Source: Clostridia bacterium (GTDB taxonomy: Bacteria > Bacillota > Clostridia > Acetivibrionales > DSM-2933). Taken from it: DNA of 64,000 nt. Positions 9,093 through 20,514 of the stretch are shown in pieces. The notes beneath the pieces are model-generated. The model was given only the letters and a program-made list of their open reading frames with translations. It had not been told where the DNA came from and did no database searches. Location of the stretch: NCBI GenBank assembly GCA_026418275.1, contig JAOABQ010000087.1:62001-126000 (forward strand). Reading direction: 5' to 3'. Numbering within the stretch: position 1 is the first letter of the stretch; each line of letters opens with the position of its first letter. The position numbers and the translations under genes were made by a program.

Positions 9093-9626
9093 ATGCATCT
9101 TAATGATATGTCTGAAAGTGCGAAATGGTATGTAGTACACACCTATTCCGGCTATGAAAACAAAGTAAAGGCCAACCTTGAAAAAATAGTCGAGAATAGA
9201 GGAATGCAAGACTACATACTTGATATAGTCGTGCCTATGGAAGAACAAATAGAGATTAAGGATGGCAAAAAGAAAGCTACCTTAAGGAAAGTGTTTCCCG
9301 GCTATGTCCTGGTTAAAATGATTATGTCGGATGAATCCTGGTATGTTGTCAGAAATACCAGAGGTGTTACGGGGTTTGTCGGACCGGGTTCCAAACCTGT
9401 TCATTTGACCGATGAGGAAGTACGCACAATGGGAGTGGAAGAGTTTGCTCCGATTGTGGATTATAGCGTAGGGGATAACGTTAGAGTTGTTTCCGGCCCA
9501 TTGGAGAACTTTATAGGCACTGTTGAGGAAATTAACCTTGAAAAGAGGAAGGTAAGGGTATCCGTTTCCATGTTTGGAAGGGAAACTCCTGTCGAATTGG
9601 AACTTGTGCAAATCAATAAGATATAA
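9093..9626 (+). CDS. nusG: Transcription termination/antitermination protein NusG
   Basis: 177 residues. The NGN domain begins at KWYVVHTYSGYENKVK and includes FPGYVLVKM and VRNTRGVTGFVG; the KOW domain near the C-terminus has GDNVRVVSGPLENFIGTVEEIN. NusG binds the RNA polymerase clamp and affects pausing and transcription-translation coupling. AAGGAGG lies 13 bases before the ATG at 9093, longer than usual; the next in-frame ATG (9108) is further still, so the first is kept. Confidence 0.95.
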   Translation: MHLNDMSESAKWYVVHTYSGYENKVKANLEKIVENRGMQDYILDIVVPMEEQIEIKDGKKKATLRKVFPGYVLVKMIMSDESWYVVRNTRGVTGFVGPGSKPVHLTDEEVRTMGVEEFAPIVDYSVGDNVRVVSGPLENFIGTVEEINLEKRKVRVSVSMFGRETPVELELVQINKI

Positions 9627-9741
9627 CCTATCTTGTTTTTGATAAAGTGTTTAATTTTAAGTTTTAGGTTGTCATCGATAAGGCAGAAAGCTGCCCTAAA
9701 GATAAATATAATTCAATGAGTTAAATTGGGAGGTGGAACTA

Positions 9742-10167
9742 ATGGCAAAGAAAATTACTGGCTATGTAAAACTTCAAATTCCTGCGGGGAAGGCAACTCC
9801 GGCTCCACCGGTTGGACCAGCTTTAGGACAACATGGCGTTAACATTATGGGATTTTGTAAGGAGTTTAATGAAAGAACAGCAAAGGAAGTAGGTCTTATT
9901 ATACCTGTTGTTATTACTGTTTATGCGGACAGATCCTTTTCGTTTATAACAAAAACTCCTCCGGCTTCTGTATTGTTGAAGAAGGCATGTAAGATTGAGA
10001 GCGGTTCAGGTAAGCCGAACAAGGAAAAAGTTGCGAAAATATCCAAGGACGAAGTTAGAAAGATTGCTGAACTCAAGATGCCTGATCTAAATGCAGCAAG
10101 CGTTGAAGCAGCTATGAGCATGATTGCAGGTACTGCTAGAAGTATGGGAATTGTTGTAACCGACTAA
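9742..10167 (+). CDS. rplK: 50S ribosomal protein L11
   Basis: 141 residues with the L11 features: the N-terminal Pro-rich loop [19 protein letters not shown] that binds thiostrepton-type drugs together with 23S rRNA, and the C-terminal RNA-binding domain ending in [10 protein letters not shown]. An in-frame GTG at 9733 lies inside the ribosome binding site GGGAGGTGG, so the ATG at 9742 is the start. It forms the L11 operon with rplA. Confidence 0.96.
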   Translation: MAKKITGYVKLQIPAGKATPAPPVGPALGQHGVNIMGFCKEFNERTAKEVGLIIPVVITVYADRSFSFITKTPPASVLLKKACKIESGSGKPNKEKVAKISKDEVRKIAELKMPDLNAASVEAAMSMIAGTARSMGIVVTD

Positions 10168-10268
10168 GGTTATGCTGATAACAATGCCTGATCATCAATG
10201 GATGCAAATATGTGGGAGGAAACAATTTAGAAGTTTCCGGAAAACTACCACGAAGGAGAGTGAATAAA

Positions 10269-10964
10269 TTGAAAAGAGGAAAGAAATACAACGAAAGTGC
10301 GAAACTTGTCGATAGATTAAAATTATATGATCCTGCAGAAGCTTTGGATTTAACACAAAAAACAGCGAAAGCGAAATTTGACGAAACAGTTGAAGCGCAC
10401 ATTAAGCTTGGGGTTGACTCAAGACATGCGGATCAACAGGTTAGAGGTGCGGTTGTACTCCCTCACGGAACAGGTAAGAAGGTAAGAGTACTTGTTTTCG
10501 CTAAAGGCGATAAGGCAAAAGAAGCAGAACAAGGTGGCGCTGAGTATGTAGGCGCAGAAGATATGGTAGCAAAAATCCAGAATGAAAACTGGTTTGACTT
10601 TGACGTTGTTGTTGCTACACCTGACATGATGGGTGTTGTTGGTCGTTTAGGTAAGGTTTTGGGTCCGAAAGGATTAATGCCCAACCCGAAGGCTGGTACG
10701 GTTACAATGGATGTTGCAAAGGCAATTGCCGATATCAAGGCCGGTAAGATTGAGTACAGATTGGATAAAACAAATATTATCCACTGTCCAATCGGTAAAG
10801 TTTCTTTTGGTACAGAAAAGCTGGTAGACAACTTCCGTACATTGCTGGAAGCGGTTGTGAAGGCGAAGCCTGCAGCAGCAAAAGGCCAATATTTAAAGAG
10901 TGTTGTTGTTACTTCGACAATGGGACCTGGTATCAAGGTAAACCCACAAAAAGTATCAGAATAG
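10269..10964 (+). CDS. rplA: 50S ribosomal protein L1
   Basis: 231 residues including [14 protein letters not shown] at the N-terminus, the [19 protein letters not shown] signature near the middle, and the [12 protein letters not shown] end. L1 forms the mobile L1 stalk. The frame extends upstream to other start codons, but AAGGAG at 10253-10258 places the TTG at 10269 ten bases downstream and gives the usual length, so this TTG start is chosen. In other bacteria L1 represses its own operon by binding the leader. Confidence 0.95.
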   Translation: MKRGKKYNESAKLVDRLKLYDPAEALDLTQKTAKAKFDETVEAHIKLGVDSRHADQQVRGAVVLPHGTGKKVRVLVFAKGDKAKEAEQGGAEYVGAEDMVAKIQNENWFDFDVVVATPDMMGVVGRLGKVLGPKGLMPNPKAGTVTMDVAKAIADIKAGKIEYRLDKTNIIHCPIGKVSFGTEKLVDNFRTLLEAVVKAKPAAAKGQYLKSVVVTSTMGPGIKVNPQKVSE

Positions 10965-10992
10965 TCTTTACAATTGAGAATAGATGTTGTAG

Positions 10993-11140
10993 TATAATTA
11001 AGGACTAATTAAATAAAGTTTTGCCATAGACAGTAGGTGCGGAACGCATAATGGATGAATATCCTCCTACCGAGGTACATGTAATATCTTAAAAAGATAA
11101 TTAACCTCTCTTTGTCTATGTGCAAAGAGAGGTTTTGTTT
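10993..11140 (+). promoter_or_regulatory. Ribosomal protein L10 leader with promoter -10 and terminator
   Basis: A TATAAT at 10993-10998 can serve as the -10 box; its -35 is poor. The following message matches an L10 leader in position and parts: a folded region around 11031-11080 that would bind the L10-L12 complex, then a terminator with AACCTCTCTTT (11103-11113) paired to AAAGAGAGGTT (11124-11134) and a T-rich tail. CATAGAC (11025-11031) near the 5' end is complementary to GTCTATG (11114-11120) in the terminator loop, which could provide a competing fold. Excess L10 would be expected to lower rplJ-rplL expression. Confidence 0.75.
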
Positions 11141-11198
11141 ATTTATACCGTGCTTAATTTTATTAAATATATCAAGGTAATGTAAGGAGGTGTTAGTT

Positions 11199-11735
11199 GT
11201 GCCAAGTGCAAAGATTCTTGAACAGAAAAAAGAGGTTGTTAAAAATCTGGCGGAGAAGGTAAAAGCGGCTAAGACAATCGTACTTGCTGATTACAGAGGC
11301 CTTACCGTTGAGCAGGATACTGAGCTTAGAAATGCTTTAAGAAAAGAAGGTGTTGAATATAAGGTTTATAAAAACACCTTAACCAAGTTCGCAATGAACG
11401 AAAACGGCATCAGTGGTTTGGATACCCACTTAAACGGGCCTACTGCCATTGCAATGAGCGAAAATGATCTTGTAGCTCCTGCAAAGGTTTTGGTTGAATT
11501 CTCCAAAAAATATGACAAGCTCGAGCTTAAAGCCGGTGTTGTTGAAGGTAAAGTAATCAATGTAGACCAAGTCAAGGCTCTCGCTGAGCTTCCGCCAAGA
11601 GAAGTTCTTATTGCAAGAGTTCTGGGTGGATTCAACGCTCCGATTTCCGGTTTGGTCAATGTATTGAACGGAAATATCAGGGGATTGGCGGTTGCATTAA
11701 ATGCAATTGCAGAAAAGAAGGGTGCCAACGCATAA
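11199..11735 (+). CDS. rplJ: 50S ribosomal protein L10
   Basis: 178 residues starting PSAKILEQKKEVVKNL. The globular RNA-binding domain includes VLADYRGLTVEQDTELR and YKVYKNTL; the C-terminal helix, about residues 150-178, holds the L7/L12 dimers. An in-frame GTG at 11190 is part of the ribosome binding site AAGGAGG, so the GTG at 11199 is the start. It is controlled by the leader just upstream and is followed by rplL. Confidence 0.95.
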   Translation: MPSAKILEQKKEVVKNLAEKVKAAKTIVLADYRGLTVEQDTELRNALRKEGVEYKVYKNTLTKFAMNENGISGLDTHLNGPTAIAMSENDLVAPAKVLVEFSKKYDKLELKAGVVEGKVINVDQVKALAELPPREVLIARVLGGFNAPISGLVNVLNGNIRGLAVALNAIAEKKGANA

Positions 11736-11792
11736 GACATGCGTGCTGAATATCAAAAAAAATAAATTATAAATATATGGAGGTATTTTACA

Positions 11793-12173
11793 ATGGCTAG
11801 TGAAAAAGTTACAAAATTGATTGAAGATGTTAAGGCGTTAACCGTATTGGAATTATCAGAATTGGTAAAAGCTTTGGAAGAAGAATTCGGAGTATCCGCT
11901 GCAGCTCCTGCTATGACTATGGTAGCTGGTCCTGCACCAACAGCAGCTCCTGCTGAAGAAAAAACTGAGTTCAACGTAATCTTAAAGGATGTTGGCGCAG
12001 ACAAGATCAAAGTTATCAAGGTAGTTAGAGAAATCACAGGTCTTGGCTTGAAAGAAGCAAAAGACATGGTTGATGGAGCACCAAAAACAGTTAAAGAAAA
12101 TGTATCCAAGGAAGAAGCTGCTTCCATGGAAGCTAAATTTAAAGAAGTTGGCGCAACTGTTGAAATTAAATAA
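11793..12173 (+). CDS. rplL: 50S ribosomal protein L7/L12
   Basis: 126 residues. The N-terminal dimerisation domain (residues 1-35) is followed by the flexible Ala/Pro hinge ([19 protein letters not shown]) and the C-terminal domain with the factor-binding [19 protein letters not shown] segment. It recruits EF-Tu and EF-G to the ribosome. GGAGG lies ten bases upstream of the ATG. A strong hairpin ends the operon. Confidence 0.97.
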   Translation: MASEKVTKLIEDVKALTVLELSELVKALEEEFGVSAAAPAMTMVAGPAPTAAPAEEKTEFNVILKDVGADKIKVIKVVREITGLGLKEAKDMVDGAPKTVKENVSKEEAASMEAKFKEVGATVEIK

Positions 12174-12180
12174 TAGTCGC

Positions 12181-12228
12181 TATAAATTAAAAGAGGCACT
12201 GGTTATCCAGTGTCTCTTTTAATTTATA
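12181..12228. terminator. Strong terminator after rplL
   Basis: A 22-bp inverted repeat with one G-U and a TTAT loop. The arms start TATAAATTAAAAGAGG and mirror as CTCTTTTAATTTATA. The A-rich and T-rich flanks are symmetrical, so it could work on both strands. Confidence 0.88.
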
Positions 12229-12244
12229 GCAAAATAAAAAAATA

Positions 12245-12273
12245 TTGACAATTAAATATATGTATGTTAGAAT
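12245..12273 (+). promoter_or_regulatory. rpoB-rpoC promoter
   Basis: A perfect TTGACA (12245-12250), a 17-base spacer and TAGAAT (12268-12273) with a TGT extended -10 element. It lies just after the rplL terminator and gives rpoB its own promoter with a leader of about 370 bases. Confidence 0.75.
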
Positions 12274-12650
12274 TATAAACTGCGTTGTAATCTGGACTTT
12301 CATACAAAAAACTATGATATGATTATAACATGTTAGAATAAATAAGACAATAATTGTTAATAATATTTTAATGTTGCAATACATATGTAGTTAGTATATG
12401 TATTTTGGATAAAAATATACGGTCAAAAGTGAGGGGTTCCATACTCCTTCATAATAATAAAATTTTTAAAACCTTATTTACAAAGCCTTTAATTTAAAGC
12501 TTTGATGATCTATAGAATGATTGGTAAAAGGTATACTTACGATTTACAAAGCCTCGGGCTTTTCTTGGAAATGCGTGTTTTCAAAGGGCTTAGGGCAAAA
12601 GTTTAGGAAAATATTCAAGATACAAGTCATAACTTATGAGGTGATATTTA
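12274..12650 (+). other. Long rpoB leader with repeated ATTTACAAAGCCT hairpins
   Basis: There is no gene in this stretch. It contains ATTTACAAAGCCT twice (12476-12488 and 12542-12554). Each copy begins a small hairpin: CAAAGC...GCTTTG (12481-12504) and AAAGCC-TCG-GGCTTT (12548-12562), the second with a few T's after it. This looks like a structured leader, but it matches no leader class I know. Confidence 0.4.
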
Positions 12651-15600
12651 ATGGTACATCCCGTTCGTATGGGCAGAAATACTAGAATGAGTTACTCAAA
12701 GATCGATGAAGTTCTCGACATGCCAAATCTTATTGAAGTCCAGAAAAATTCATACAAATGGTTCCTGGAAGAGGGTTTAAGGGAGGTTTTCAGGGATGTC
12801 TCCCCTATTACCGACTATACGGGAAATCTGGTTTTGGATTTCGTAGATTACTCCTTGGATGATACGCCAAAGTACAGCGTCGAAGAGTGTAAAGAACGAG
12901 ATACAACTTATTCTGCTCCCCTAAAGGTAAAGGTACGCTTAATCAACAAGGAAACTGGTGAAGTTAAAGAGCAGGAAATCTTTATGGGGGATTTTCCCTT
13001 AATGACTGATAACGGTACCTTTATTATTAATGGTGCTGAGAGAGTTATCGTTAGCCAGTTGGTTCGCTCACCCGGTATTTATTATTCCATGAAATTTGAC
13101 AAAACAGGGAAAAAGCTTTTTTCAAATACCGTAATTCCTAACAGAGGGGCTTGGCTTGAATATGAAACGGATTCAAACGATGTACTTTCTGTAAGAATCG
13201 ATAGGACGAGAAAGCTTCCGATTACAGTACTCTTAAGGGCTTTGGGCTATGGTACGGACTTAGAAATTACTGAGCTTTTAGGTGAAGATGAAAGAGTTAT
13301 TGCGACCATCCAGAAAGACAATGCGAAGTCAGTGGATGAAGGTCTTTTGGAAATATACAAAAGGCTGAGGCCGGGAGAACCGCCCACAGTGGATAGCGCT
13401 CGGAGTTTATTAAACGGCTTGTTCTTCGACCCGAAAAGATATGATTTGGCGAAAGTCGGCCGGTTCAAATTCAGTAAGAAACTGTCCATCGCTTCAAGAA
13501 TTTTCGGATTTATTGCTGCTCAAAGCATTGTAGATCCTCGTACTGGGGAAATATTGGTTGAAGAAAATGAAAGAATCAGCAGAGAAAAAGCACAGGAAGT
13601 TCAAAATGCGGGAGTCAATTCCGTGTTTGTCGATATAGAAGGTAAAGCGGTAAAGGTAATTGGCAACAATACTGTTGATATCCGTGCTTTTATAGATTTT
13701 GATGTTGCAGATATCGGAATCACAGAAAAAGTGAAATTTGATGTATTAATGAAGATTTTAGATGAGAATAAAGGTGAAGATGAAATTAAAAAAGCTTTAA
13801 AAGAGAATATTGATGAGCTTATTCCAAAGAATATCACCGTAGAAGATATCATCGCTTCCATTAACTACATAATTAATTTGGGTTATGGTATTGGAACGGT
13901 AGATGATATTGATCACCTTGGAAACAGAAGACTGCGTTCGGTGGGTGAACTTTTGCAAAACCAGTTTAGAATCGGTTTAGCCAGAATGGAAAGGGTGGTC
14001 AGGGAAAGAATGACCATTCAGGATATTGATATTGTTACACCCCAGGCGCTCATTAACATCCGCCCTGTTGCTGCGGCAATCAAAGAATTCTTTGGAAGCA
14101 GCCAGTTGTCACAGTTCATGGACCAAACCAATCCGTTAGCGGAGCTGACGCATAAAAGAAGACTGAGTGCATTGGGACCTGGCGGTCTGAGCAGAGAAAG
14201 AGCGGGCTTCGAAGTCCGTGACGTTCACCACTCCCACTATGGCCGTATGTGTCCTATAGAAACACCTGAAGGTCCGAATATCGGTTTGATCGGTTCCTTG
14301 AGTACCTATGCGAGAATCAACGAATATGGGTTTATTGAAGCACCTTACCGGAAGGTGGACAAGGAAAAAGGACTTGTTACGCAGGAAATTATATACCTCA
14401 CTGCAGATGAGGAAGATGCATATATGGTTGCACAAGCCAATGAGCCTTTGGATGAAGATGGCAGGTTTGTGAACAAAAAGCTGGCTTGTAGATATAAGGA
14501 AGAAATTTTGGAAGTAGAAAGCAATAAAATCGATTTCATGGATGTTTCTCCAAAACAGCTTGTATCCGTTGCGACAGCCATGATCCCATTCCTTGAGAAT
14601 GATGACGCGAACCGTGCGCTCATGGGTTCAAACATGCAGCGTCAGGCGGTACCTCTTATTAAAGCGGATGCCCCCATTATCGGAACCGGAATTGAATACA
14701 AAGCCGCAAGAGATTCAGGCGTTGTGCTTCTTTCCAGAAATGCAGGGGTTGTTGAGAAGGTAAGTGCCAATGAAATTGTTATAAAGACAGACACCGGCAA
14801 AAAGGATGTATATAAGCTGCTTAAATATATGCGTTCAAACCAGGGAACCTGTATTAACCAAAGACCGATCGTTAGAAGAGGTGACCGGGTTGAGAAGGCG
14901 GAAGTCATTGCTGACGGACCATCCACAGACATGGGGGAAATCGGGTTGGGTAAGAATATCCTGATCGGATTTATGACATGGGAAGGTTATAACTACGAAG
15001 ATGCTATTTTGATTAGTGAAAAACTGGTGAGGGAAGATGTATTCACTTCCATTCACATTGAGGAATATGAAGCAGAGTCCAGAGATACAAAACTTGGGCC
15101 TGAAGAAATCACAAGGGATATACCCAATGTGAGTGAAGAAGCCCTGAAAGATCTGGATGACAGAGGAATTATCCGTATCGGTGCAGAAGTCAGATCGGGA
15201 GATATCCTGGTAGGTAAGGTTACACCAAAAGGGGAAACCGAACTTACCGCAGAAGAAAGACTTCTAAGAGCGATCTTCGGAGAGAAGGCAAGAGAAGTAA
15301 GAGATACTTCCTTGAGGGTACCTCACGGTGAATCCGGAATTATTGTAGATGTAAAAGTATTTACCAGGGAAAACGGAGATGAACTGCCGCCTGGAGTAAA
15401 CCAATTGGTTAGGGTGTATATTGCACAGAAAAGAAAAATCTCGGTTGGGGATAAGATGGCTGGAAGACACGGAAATAAGGGGGTTATTTCAAGAATCCTC
15501 CCTGAAGAAGATATGCCGTTCCTTCCGGACGGAACACCATTGGAGATTGTATTGAACCCTCTGGGCGTTCCTTCACGTATGAATATCGGACAGGTGTTGG

Positions 15601-16382
15601 AAGTGCATTTAGGATATGCTGCCAAAGCGTTAGGCTGGGAAATTGCTACGCCTGTTTTTGATGGAGCAACCGAAGAAGATATCAAAGAAACATTGAAAAA
15701 AGCAGGACTGGATCCCGACGGAAAAACCGTTCTTTATGACGGAAGGACAGGACAGCCCTTTGACAACAGAGTAACGGTTGGATACATGTATATATTGAAA
15801 CTGGCTCACCTTGTTGACGACAAGATCCATGCCCGTTCCACAGGACCATACTCATTGGTTACACAGCAGCCGTTGGGTGGTAAGGCACAGTTTGGTGGAC
15901 AGAGATTCGGGGAAATGGAAGTTTGGGCCCTTGAGGCCTATGGGGCTGCGTATACACTGCAGGAAATCCTGACAGTTAAGTCGGATGATGTGGTAGGTAG
16001 GGTAAAGACCTACGAAGCCATTGTAAAAGGAGAAAATGTTCCGGAGCCTGGTATACCTGAGTCATTCAAGGTTCTTATCAAGGAACTGCAGAGTTTGGCA
16101 CTGGATGTTAAGGTGTACTCCGAAGAGCAAGAGGAAATTGCAATCAAAGAATCGGTTGAAGATGAACTGGAAGAATTGAACGTAAACATCGAAGGAAGAG
16201 AAGATGAAGTTCCGTTGGCTGATTATGATGAACTCGGAGAAGAGGAACTGGATGACGAATTGGAAATTGACGATTTCGAACTGGGAGATTTAAGTGCCGG
16301 TGAAAACCTTGATGAAGGTCTCTCCGATGACCTTTTTGCAGAAGACGAAGAATTCGAAGAAAGCTTTGAAGAAGAGATTTAA
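12651..16382 (+). CDS. rpoB: DNA-directed RNA polymerase beta subunit
   Basis: 1243 residues with all the usual blocks: the N-terminal lobes, the rifampicin pocket ([19 protein letters not shown] followed by [11 protein letters not shown]), the [21 protein letters not shown] segment, and the C-terminal clamp with [20 protein letters not shown]. Asp, His and Ser at the main rifampicin-resistance positions are the sensitive forms. The protein is longer than typical Firmicutes beta because about 70 residues at the C-terminus are an Asp/Glu-rich tail. GAGGTGA precedes the ATG. rpoC follows 17 bases later. Confidence 0.98.
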   Translation: MVHPVRMGRNTRMSYSKIDEVLDMPNLIEVQKNSYKWFLEEGLREVFRDVSPITDYTGNLVLDFVDYSLDDTPKYSVEECKERDTTYSAPLKVKVRLINKETGEVKEQEIFMGDFPLMTDNGTFIINGAERVIVSQLVRSPGIYYSMKFDKTGKKLFSNTVIPNRGAWLEYETDSNDVLSVRIDRTRKLPITVLLRALGYGTDLEITELLGEDERVIATIQKDNAKSVDEGLLEIYKRLRPGEPPTVDSARSLLNGLFFDPKRYDLAKVGRFKFSKKLSIASRIFGFIAAQSIVDPRTGEILVEENERISREKAQEVQNAGVNSVFVDIEGKAVKVIGNNTVDIRAFIDFDVADIGITEKVKFDVLMKILDENKGEDEIKKALKENIDELIPKNITVEDIIASINYIINLGYGIGTVDDIDHLGNRRLRSVGELLQNQFRIGLARMERVVRERMTIQDIDIVTPQALINIRPVAAAIKEFFGSSQLSQFMDQTNPLAELTHKRRLSALGPGGLSRERAGFEVRDVHHSHYGRMCPIETPEGPNIGLIGSLSTYARINEYGFIEAPYRKVDKEKGLVTQEIIYLTADEEDAYMVAQANEPLDEDGRFVNKKLACRYKEEILEVESNKIDFMDVSPKQLVSVATAMIPFLENDDANRALMGSNMQRQAVPLIKADAPIIGTGIEYKAARDSGVVLLSRNAGVVEKVSANEIVIKTDTGKKDVYKLLKYMRSNQGTCINQRPIVRRGDRVEKAEVIADGPSTDMGEIGLGKNILIGFMTWEGYNYEDAILISEKLVREDVFTSIHIEEYEAESRDTKLGPEEITRDIPNVSEEALKDLDDRGIIRIGAEVRSGDILVGKVTPKGETELTAEERLLRAIFGEKAREVRDTSLRVPHGESGIIVDVKVFTRENGDELPPGVNQLVRVYIAQKRKISVGDKMAGRHGNKGVISRILPEEDMPFLPDGTPLEIVLNPLGVPSRMNIGQVLEVHLGYAAKALGWEIATPVFDGATEEDIKETLKKAGLDPDGKTVLYDGRTGQPFDNRVTVGYMYILKLAHLVDDKIHARSTGPYSLVTQQPLGGKAQFGGQRFGEMEVWALEAYGAAYTLQEILTVKSDDVVGRVKTYEAIVKGENVPEPGIPESFKVLIKELQSLALDVKVYSEEQEEIAIKESVEDELEELNVNIEGREDEVPLADYDELGEEELDDELEIDDFELGDLSAGENLDEGLSDDLFAEDEEFEESFEEEI

Positions 16383-16399
16383 GGAAGGGAGATAAAGCC

Positions 16400-19300
16400 G
16401 TGTTTGAACTTAACAACTTTGATTCAATAAAAATTGGTTTAGCTTCTCCGGAGAAAATCAGAGAATGGTCCAGGGGTGAAGTAAAAAAGCCTGAAACCAT
16501 CAATTACAGAACATTAAAGCCAGAAAGAGACGGGCTCTTTTGTGAAAGGATCTTCGGGCCTCAAAAGGACTGGGAGTGTCACTGCGGTAAATATAAAAGA
16601 ATTCGTTATAAAGGAATTGTTTGTGACCGCTGCGGTGTTGAAGTAACCCGCGCGAAAGTAAGAAGAGAAAGAATGGGGCACATCGAATTGGCTGCGCCTG
16701 TATCTCACATCTGGTATTTTAAAGGAATTCCCAGCCGGATGGGATTGATCCTGGATATGTCCCCGAGAGCGTTGGAAAAGGTATTGTATTTTGCGGCTTA
16801 TGTTGTCATCGATCCGGGACAAACGCCGCTGTCCAAAAAGCAGATTCTGTCTGAAAAAGAGTTTAGAGACAGTTTGGATAAATTCGGCCCCAAATTTAAG
16901 GCTGAAATGGGTGCGGAAGCCATTAAAGAACTCCTTATGGAGATTGATCTTGAAAAGCTCTCCAGAGAACTTAGAGGAGATTTGGACGATACTTCCGGCC
17001 AAAAGAGAATTAGAACCATCAAAAGGCTGGAAGTTGTAGAAGCATTCCGCTTATCAGGCAATCGGCCTGAGTGGATGATTCTTGATGTTGTGCCTGTTAT
17101 TCCACCCGAGCTTCGTCCTATGGTACAGCTGGATGGTGGAAGATTTGCAACATCCGACTTAAACGATTTATACCGTAGGGTTATCAACAGAAACAACCGT
17201 CTTAAAAGGCTTTTGGATCTGGGTGCACCGGATATTATCGTAAGAAACGAAAAGAGAATGCTCCAGGAAGCAGTGGATGCATTAATTGATAACGGCAGAA
17301 GGGGAAGACCGGTAACCGGACCTGGAAACAGACCTTTGAAATCTCTTTCAGATATGTTGAAGGGTAAGCAGGGCCGATTCAGACAAAATCTTCTTGGAAA
17401 GCGTGTTGACTATTCAGGACGTTCTGTTATCGTTGTAGGCCCCGAGCTTAAGATATTCCAGTGCGGTTTGCCTAAAGAAATGGCATTGGAGCTATTCAAG
17501 CCCTTTGTAATGAAAAAGCTTGTAAATGATGGTCTGGCACATAATATAAAAAGTGCAAAGAGAATGGTTGAAAGAGTTAGAAATGAAGTATGGGACGTAT
17601 TGGAAGGTGTTATTAAAGAGCATCCTGTCCTTCTAAATCGTGCCCCAACTCTCCATAGATTGGGTATCCAGGCATTTGAGCCGGTACTGGTAGAAGGTAG
17701 AGCGTTAAAGCTCCATCCTCTGGTTTGTACGGCGTATAACGCCGACTTTGACGGTGACCAGATGGCGGTTCACGTTCCGCTTTCTGCAGAGGCGCAAGCG
17801 GAAGCGAGATTTCTCATGCTTTCTGCAAATAACCTCTTAAAGCCGCAGGATGGAAGCCCGGTTACTGTTCCCACACAGGACATGGTATTGGGAAGTTATT
17901 ACCTTACGATTGAGCGTGAGGGTGAAAAAGGAGAAGGCAATATTTATTCCAGTCCTGCAGAGGCCATTATGGCCTATGACAATGGCTATTTGGGGCTGCA
18001 TGCAAGAATAAAGGTAAGAGTGAAAAAGGAAGTTGAAGGCAGAAAGGTTAGCAAACTGATCTCTGTCACAGTGGGACGTTTGATATTTAATGAGGCTATC
18101 CCGCAAGATATTGGCTTTGTCGACAGATCCAATCCGGAGACTGCCTTTGATATAGAAGTTGACTTCCTGGTTGGAAAAAAGGAACTTAGAAAAATTATTG
18201 ATAAATGTATTAAAACGCATGGAACCACCGAAACGGCTATTGTGCTTGACAAAATTAAAGCATTGGGATTCAAATTCTCAACCAGAGGCGCAATTACCAT
18301 CAGTGTTTCGGACATGGTAATACCTGAAGTTAAAAAGCGGTACCTGGTAGAAACTGAGGAAAAAATCGAAAAAATCATCAAGCAGTATAAGAGAGGACTT
18401 ATTTCAGACGAAGAAAGGTACAATTCAGTTATTTCTGCATGGACTGAAGCGTCTGAAAATATTACAAAAGCCCTCATCAGCAACCTTGATCGGTTCAATC
18501 CGGTGTACATGATGTCACAGTCCGGAGCCAGAGGTAATATAAACCAGATTAAACAGCTTGCCGGAATGAGAGGTTTGATGGCGGATACATCCGGTAAAAC
18601 CATTGAGATTCCGATTAAGGCCAACTTCCGTGAAGGGTTAAACGTATTGGAGTTCTTTATATCCACTCACGGAGCTAGAAAAGGTCTTGCGGATACTGCG
18701 CTTAGAACCGCCGACTCAGGGTACTTGACCCGCCGTCTTGTTGACGTTAGTCAGGATGTAATCGTAAGAGAAATCGATTGTGGTACCAGAAAGGGTATAG
18801 AAGTCTTTGATATTAAGGATGGCAACGAAATTATCGAAGGGCTAGCCGAAAGATTGGTCGGAAGGTATTCTTCAGAAAATATTATACACCCCGAAACCAA
18901 TGAACTTATTATTGGTGCAAATAAAATGTATACCGATGCAACAGCAGAAAAGGTGGCAAAGTCCGGTATCAAAAAGGTAAGAATAAGATCTGTTCTCACC
19001 TGTCATTCGGAGTATGGGGTATGTGCAAAGTGTTATGGCGCAAACCTTGCAACGGGTGAAGATTGCAATGTGGGTGAAGCGGTTGGTATTATAGCTGCTC
19101 AGTCTATTGGAGAGCCGGGAACCCAGCTTACCATGAGAACCTTCCATACCGGTGGGGTTGCGGGTGATGATATCACACAGGGTCTCCCCCGTGTCGAGGA
19201 ATTATTCGAAGCCAGAAAGCCAAAGGGACTTGCAATCGTATCCGAAATTAAAGGTACTGTAAAGATCAATGAATCAAAGAAGAAAAGAGAAGTTGTTATT

Positions 19301-19897
19301 ACATCCGATGAGGGTGAGGCAAAGAACTACCTGATTCCATACGGCTCAAGGATCAAAGTCACAGAAGGTGATTTTGTGGAAGCAGGGGATGAACTTACTG
19401 AAGGTTCGGTAAACCCCCATGATGTTTTAAAAATTAAGGGAGTCAATGCGGTACAGGCATACCTTTTGCAGGAAGTACAGCGGGTTTACAGGCTGCAGGG
19501 CGTTGATATCAATGATAAGCATATTGAAGTTATCGTAAGACAGATGATGAGAAAAATAAAAACAGAAGATGCCGGGGACACCAATTTGCTGCCTGGTGGG
19601 CTTGTGGATGTATTTGATTTTGATGAAGAAAATGCAAAAGCAATTGCAGAAGGAAAAAGGCCGTCTGTTGGAAAGAGAACGCTCTTAGGGATTACCAAAG
19701 CGTCTCTTGCGACCGAATCGTTCTTATCCGCTGCTTCATTCCAGGAAACTACAAGGGTTCTGACCGAAGCTGCAATCAAAGGCAAAGTGGATCCGTTGGT
19801 TGGCCTCAAAGAAAACGTAATTATCGGTAAACTCATTCCTGCGGGTACCGGAATGAGCCGCTATAAGGATATCAACATCAGTACGGTGATAGAATAA
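16400..19897 (+). CDS. rpoC: DNA-directed RNA polymerase beta' subunit
   Basis: 1165 residues starting at GTG behind a purine-rich AAGGAAGGGAG. The N-terminal zinc site is seen in CHCGKY and CDRCG. The catalytic magnesium motif [12 protein letters not shown] lies near residue 450. The second zinc site is [13 protein letters not shown], and the trigger loop region includes [16 protein letters not shown]. The start at [16 protein letters not shown] is normal. It forms the polymerase active site with RpoB. Confidence 0.98.
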   Translation: MFELNNFDSIKIGLASPEKIREWSRGEVKKPETINYRTLKPERDGLFCERIFGPQKDWECHCGKYKRIRYKGIVCDRCGVEVTRAKVRRERMGHIELAAPVSHIWYFKGIPSRMGLILDMSPRALEKVLYFAAYVVIDPGQTPLSKKQILSEKEFRDSLDKFGPKFKAEMGAEAIKELLMEIDLEKLSRELRGDLDDTSGQKRIRTIKRLEVVEAFRLSGNRPEWMILDVVPVIPPELRPMVQLDGGRFATSDLNDLYRRVINRNNRLKRLLDLGAPDIIVRNEKRMLQEAVDALIDNGRRGRPVTGPGNRPLKSLSDMLKGKQGRFRQNLLGKRVDYSGRSVIVVGPELKIFQCGLPKEMALELFKPFVMKKLVNDGLAHNIKSAKRMVERVRNEVWDVLEGVIKEHPVLLNRAPTLHRLGIQAFEPVLVEGRALKLHPLVCTAYNADFDGDQMAVHVPLSAEAQAEARFLMLSANNLLKPQDGSPVTVPTQDMVLGSYYLTIEREGEKGEGNIYSSPAEAIMAYDNGYLGLHARIKVRVKKEVEGRKVSKLISVTVGRLIFNEAIPQDIGFVDRSNPETAFDIEVDFLVGKKELRKIIDKCIKTHGTTETAIVLDKIKALGFKFSTRGAITISVSDMVIPEVKKRYLVETEEKIEKIIKQYKRGLISDEERYNSVISAWTEASENITKALISNLDRFNPVYMMSQSGARGNINQIKQLAGMRGLMADTSGKTIEIPIKANFREGLNVLEFFISTHGARKGLADTALRTADSGYLTRRLVDVSQDVIVREIDCGTRKGIEVFDIKDGNEIIEGLAERLVGRYSSENIIHPETNELIIGANKMYTDATAEKVAKSGIKKVRIRSVLTCHSEYGVCAKCYGANLATGEDCNVGEAVGIIAAQSIGEPGTQLTMRTFHTGGVAGDDITQGLPRVEELFEARKPKGLAIVSEIKGTVKINESKKKREVVITSDEGEAKNYLIPYGSRIKVTEGDFVEAGDELTEGSVNPHDVLKIKGVNAVQAYLLQEVQRVYRLQGVDINDKHIEVIVRQMMRKIKTEDAGDTNLLPGGLVDVFDFDEENAKAIAEGKRPSVGKRTLLGITKASLATESFLSAASFQETTRVLTEAAIKGKVDPLVGLKENVIIGKLIPAGTGMSRYKDINISTVIE

Positions 19898-19925
19898 AAC
19901 TTTTATAGTTAAAAAAGTTTTTATC

Positions 19926-19978
19926 CGGGGACATATATTGGCTGCAAAATTTGTAGACAAATGTCCCCGATATTTATA
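19926..19978 (+). terminator. Probable terminator after rpoC
   Basis: CGGGGACAT (19926-19934) and ATGTCCCCG (19961-19969) form a perfect 9-bp stem with a long, partly structured loop and an AT-rich tail. The tail is not a clean T-run. Confidence 0.55.
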
Positions 19979-20008
19979 TTGACAAAATAAACTTTACGGT
20001 GATAAAAT
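19979..20008 (+). promoter_or_regulatory. Promoter of the str operon
   Basis: A perfect TTGACA (19979-19984), an 18-base spacer and TAAAAT (20003-20008). It lies between the rpoC hairpin and the L7Ae-like gene and can drive the L7Ae-like gene through rpsL, rpsG and fusA. Confidence 0.62.
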
Positions 20009-20187
20009 ATTGCAGTGTGTAAAATCGGGATTATTGTTTATCTTATTGAGATATTGATATTATTCTGACGTTTATGCACTAAGTGCTTGATGAATGCATA
20101 TAGTGGCTCCGTTTAGATTTTCAAGGGTTTAAGATAATGGGCAATTCATATCAAAGTGAAAGTCCGTATATGCAGGAGGTTAACAGC

Positions 20188-20430
20188 ATGCTGGATAGTT
20201 TAAAAAGCGGCAGTAAAGCAGTAGGTGTCAAGCAATCGGTCAAGGCAATTGAAGGTGGACGTGTAAAAACTGTCTATATTGCAAAAGATGCAGACGAAAA
20301 GGTGGTTTCCAACATTAAGGAATTGTGCAAAATGAAGTCTATAGAGGTCATATATGTAGATAATATGAAAATGTTGGGGAAAGCCTGCGGAATTGATGTA
20401 GGAGCAGCTGTAGCATGTCTTGTAAAGTAA
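20188..20430 (+). CDS. L7Ae/L30e-family ribosomal protein (YbxF type)
   Basis: 80 residues with the L7Ae/L30e/Gadd45 fold pattern: GVKQSVKAIEGGRVKTVYIAKDAD, a central helix, and the C-terminal MKMLGKACGIDVGAAVACLV, where Gly-Ile-Asp-Val-Gly is the kink-turn-binding loop. In Bacillus the relative YbxF sits in the same place before rpsL and binds kink-turn RNA. A longer frame begins at 20137, but AGGAGG eight bases before the ATG at 20188 makes that the start. It is likely translated from the same message as rpsL. Confidence 0.88.
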   Translation: MLDSLKSGSKAVGVKQSVKAIEGGRVKTVYIAKDADEKVVSNIKELCKMKSIEVIYVDNMKMLGKACGIDVGAAVACLVK

Positions 20431-20514
20431 ATTGATAATAATGAAAATGAGGCAGCAGGTCTGCTTGATTTTCATGTTATATAAAACGAGTAAATGATGA
20501 AAGGAGGTGTACAG

